Below, in pieces: positions 62,801-64,000 of a stretch of 64,000 bases of DNA. Under the pieces are notes generated by a model, which was given only the letters and a program-made list of their open reading frames with translations, searched no databases and was not told the origin of the DNA. Positions within the stretch are counted from its first letter, which is position 1; every line of letters begins with the position of its first letter. The DNA comes from Pseudomonas sp. (GTDB lineage: Bacteria; Pseudomonadota; Gammaproteobacteria; Pseudomonadales; Pseudomonadaceae): NCBI RefSeq assembly GCF_030698175.1, contig NZ_JAUYNT010000025.1:105712-169711 (forward strand), written 5' to 3'. The position numbers and the translations under genes were made by a program.

Positions 62801-63627
62801 TGGGTGTCGAGGTTGCCACTGGCAATTTGTTTCACCAGTTCTTCGGCCATGGCCGGTTCAGCCCCAAGCCGGCGCAAAATCAAACGGTAAGCGACCCATA
62901 GGGTGATGATCAGCACCAGAATAGACACGGCCAGCAGGCTGTAGATTATGTATTCGCGACTATTGGCCTGCTGCGCTGCGCTATGGGTGGCGTCGAGGGT
63001 GCGCTGGTTGAGCAGGCCGAAGAAGTCATCCACCGGCGTCATGATTCGCACTTTATAGTCGTGGTAGGCGCGGTCGTGCATCATCGCAATAGCTTCGGCG
63101 ACCGTCGGTTGATCGGCCCGCCGCTTGCCCTCTTGGGTTGCGAGAACCGCGTCCATGGCCACGGTTTCGGTATGCACCAAGCCGTCCGAGTTAGCCTTGG
63201 CCTCTTCCAGCTTGGCCATTTCCGCCGCCGAGAAGCCCGCCTGCTTCATCAGTCCGGTCAAGGCTGCCGCCTCGCCATTGGGGCGCGGCGGCGTATCACT
63301 GGCGGCCAGGTAATCCCAATAGATGCGTTCGGGCGCTTGCGGTCGCGGTTTTTTGCCGTCGCGAATAGCCAGAATCGCAAAGTATTGCTGTTTGAAGCGA
63401 GGGTCGCCGGTGACTACATAGGTTCGGGCCAGCCGGGTCAGGTCGTCCGAACTCTGGCGCAGCTCGTCGGCCAGCAGGTAGGACTGATAGCGCGCCTGTA
63501 AGGCCCCGCTTAGTTCGCCGTAGGATGAGGTCAGGGACAGGGTGGCGGCGATGATCAAGGTCATCAGCAGGGTGATCACGGCCCCCAACAGCAAAAACAA
63601 TTGCTTAACGCTGAAGTGCTTAGTCAT
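59809..63627 (-). CDS. large membrane hybrid histidine kinase with GAF and three receiver-like domains
   Basis: 1272 residues. TM1 (LFLLLGAVITLLMTLIIAATL), a periplasmic helical sensor of about 200 residues, TM2 (YIIYSLLAVSILVLIITLWVAY), HAMP-like region, GAF at about 375-520, then a glutamine-rich coiled coil with 21-residue repeats. The kinase core has SHELRTPLNSI, NLLSNAFKF and GGTGLGLTISL. Then come a receiver (LLDLGLPDMDG), a pseudo-receiver lacking clear key residues (AIIDLGAAAVQQ), and a final receiver (VIMDIMMPQMDG, LSKPVDYAEL). It heads the operon with CheB-CheR and the RR-kinase. The signal is unknown. Confidence 0.93.
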   Translation of the reverse strand: MTKHFSVKQLFLLLGAVITLLMTLIIAATLSLTSSYGELSGALQARYQSYLLADELRQSSDDLTRLARTYVVTGDPRFKQQYFAILAIRDGKKPRPQAPERIYWDYLAASDTPPRPNGEAAALTGLMKQAGFSAAEMAKLEEAKANSDGLVHTETVAMDAVLATQEGKRRADQPTVAEAIAMMHDRAYHDYKVRIMTPVDDFFGLLNQRTLDATHSAAQQANSREYIIYSLLAVSILVLIITLWVAYRLILRRLGAEPAMAEELVKQIASGNLDTQIELQPWDQGSLLANIKLLMENMERLATQADAIGRGDFSQEISLLSQHDRLGHAIRTMNTLLRTAKTDDERRNWLKDGNSRLSTALTGDFSLQQLANTAIGVLGRHLGAGRGVLYLFHAAEASLDLLGSYMYTERANLGSRFQLGQGAVGQVALEKKPIILTTIAADAAPIVTGTSSALPLYTYTYPLLREDCLLGVVELASFERFDELKQEFLSGETEVIASFLYVAQQRENIRELLTIAETAEKEARLHSEHLQQVNLHMEEQQQQLQQQSEELQQTNAQMEEQQQQLQQQSEELQQTNAQMEEQQQQLQQQNQDLRESRHLMDAKARQLEQASQYKSEFLANMSHELRTPLNSIILLSKMMTSNERGASEDETVKWAEIIHRSGEDLLRLINDVLDLSKVEAGRMDLERVKVSSESLRAEFQEVFEHLARDKGLTLVVEDRLQGEFISDRGKLSQILRNLLSNAFKFTKQGGVTFTLSRRANSPLPICLSVRDTGIGIAQEQKALIFEAFQQADGSTSREYGGTGLGLTISLRFAELLGGTIELQSVPGQGSEFSLLLPDTAPATRTAQIPQLPPAATRLAPALGSVPVPAEATDDDRNNLAANDQIILMIDDDPVLGQTLMLINRRLGYKTLLARTGFEGLALAHSHRPQGILLDLGLPDMDGADVLHELKSNRELAATPVYIVSARDRDEAFMRQGASGFLQKPVDEKRLADVEVALLGAVVQASGSPILVVENGNISAADVARIVGPASDSVVGVAPNAVWVEVLQQYGCRLAIIDLGAAAVQQGLDIAAALRAGNPEIALVFYGSTALSDEDNASLHRYSDSMIIKTPQAEQRLLENVERFLHEVPRERAAAQLPLSPASHSKQLAGKHILVTDDDPRNLFVMSAALERHGAKTSNAINGRRALEFLEQQRVDLVIMDIMMPQMDGYQTITAIRQNPALAAIPVLAITAKALPGDRDKVLAAGADDYLSKPVDYAELLAKAVKWSAGRHL
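61831..62019 (-). repeat. 63-bp tandem repeats inside the hybrid kinase gene
   Basis: Three in-frame units of 63 bp start at 62019, 61956 and 61893. Two encode the same 21 residues beginning MEEQQQQLQQQSEELQQ and the third diverges after MEEQQQQLQQQ. Together with the preceding HMEEQ segment they form the coiled coil between GAF and kinase. The copy number could vary by slippage. Confidence 0.9.
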
Positions 63628-63862
63628 GGCTTGCCGCCCCTGTTGATCGACAATCTCGCCTAGTCCAGTGGAGTCACTGCAATGCCGTTGAACGCCACCC
63701 GCACCCTGGGTGCGTTCGCCTTAGGCTCAGTAGCCTAGGTGCAATCCAGTTTAGCAGCCGCTCCAAACTGTGCTTGGTGGCGACTGATCGCACTGGTCGC
63801 GCTGACCCGCCGGTACGGCTGCTGATGCGATTGGCGCAGCATGTTCAAGGTGTGTTTAAAAA

Positions 63863-64000
63863 GGCTCTGTACCCGTTAACTGTTGCAAGGTCTAAACTCA
63901 AGACGCGTGCTCATCAAGGAGTACCGTTATGGATGCCCAATCCTTTCAACACCTGCTGGTTCGGCTTGATCTGCTCACGATCAAACAGAAATCCATCGTT
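63863..64000 (+). mobile_element. left end of a putative insertion sequence (partial)
   Basis: GGCTCTGTACCCGTTAACTG followed by TTGCAAGG matches the MITE terminus seen at seven other places in the window. An ORF starts 66 bases inside. The AT-rich left flank is TTTAAAAA. The right part is beyond the window. Bases 63628-63862 between the kinase and this end show no gene. Confidence 0.6.
63929..64000 (+). CDS. putative transposase (partial, IS1595-like N-terminus)
   Basis: Only 24 codons are visible: MDAQSFQHLLVRLDLLTIKQ plus KSIV, with AAGGAG seven bases before the ATG. The pattern FxxLLxxLxxLTxxQ resembles the start of IS1595-family transposases that continue into a zinc ribbon, but the diagnostic parts are outside the window. 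The call rests mainly on the inverted-repeat-like terminus just upstream. Confidence 0.45.
   Translation, partial: MDAQSFQHLLVRLDLLTIKQKSIV

Noticed and set aside
1-64000. CRISPR arrays, tRNA or rRNA genes, prophage
   Set aside because: None seen: the repeats are REP/REPIN or MITE type without regular spacers, no cloverleaf-like sequence was noticed in the gaps, and no phage structural or integrase genes occur.

Overview
The window reads as a chromosomal segment of a Pseudomonas-type gammaproteobacterium. The evidence is a GC-rich composition, the full mexS-mexT-mexEF-oprN locus, pruR-putA-putP, phhA-phhB with phhR, olsB-olsA, cmoAB, metR/metE and many Pseudomonas-style REP/REPIN palindromes. 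The species cannot be named from sequence alone. I saw no rRNA, tRNA or CRISPR array.

Layout. 0-10 kb: ornithine-lipid genes (olsB, truncated olsA), an acyl-CoA-dehydrogenase-like protein, a serine hydrolase pair, YceI, a cardiolipin-synthase-like PLD protein, lipoproteins, cmoAB, and an I42 peptidase-inhibitor lipoprotein. 10-17.4 kb: a decayed FadL-type porin, a DUF3313 lipoprotein, and proline catabolism (pruR, putA, putP). 17.5-21.8 kb: a tight four-gene operon coding for a cupredoxin-like protein, a membrane EAL phosphodiesterase with a degenerate GGDEF, a DUF3034 outer-membrane protein and a lipoprotein truncated hemoglobin. 21.9-22.65 kb: stacked repeat elements. 22.7-30.9 kb: mexS/mexT/mexEF-oprN with two candidate MexT boxes. 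30.9-36.4 kb: nadE, small genes, a minus-strand run (PchB-like lyase, phosphatase-like protein, YdjM, unknown, DUF1272), and a MerR regulator with a flavodoxin-fold reductase. 36.7-44.3 kb: aromatic amino acid catabolism. PhhA/PhhB make tyrosine; Hpd, HmgA, FahA and MaiA take 4-hydroxyphenylpyruvate to fumarate and acetoacetate; PhhR is the regulator. 44.3-47.3 kb: two PepSY proteins and a two-component system. 47.3-50.9 kb: small periplasmic proteins and a chemoreceptor. 51.2-55.1 kb: metR and metE. 55.3-63.6 kb: a hydrolase and a three-gene operon (giant hybrid kinase, CheB-CheR fusion, response regulator-kinase). 63.86 kb to the end: the left end of a putative insertion sequence.

The most unusual structure is a family of short elements of about 260-290 bp bounded by inverted ends close to GGCTATGTACCCGTTA. 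At least two different internal cargos (GTAGGGTGGGTTAGC-type and GTAGGAGCGGATTTATCC-type REPINs) share the same ends. The putative IS at the right edge carries the same terminus and starts a transposase-like ORF, which suggests these are MITEs mobilised in trans. The second candidate for an undescribed system is the cupredoxin / EAL / DUF3034 / truncated hemoglobin operon, which looks like a periplasmic metal, heme or gas sensing module wired to c-di-GMP breakdown.

Functions are recognised from protein motifs and memory of the families. No database search was run.
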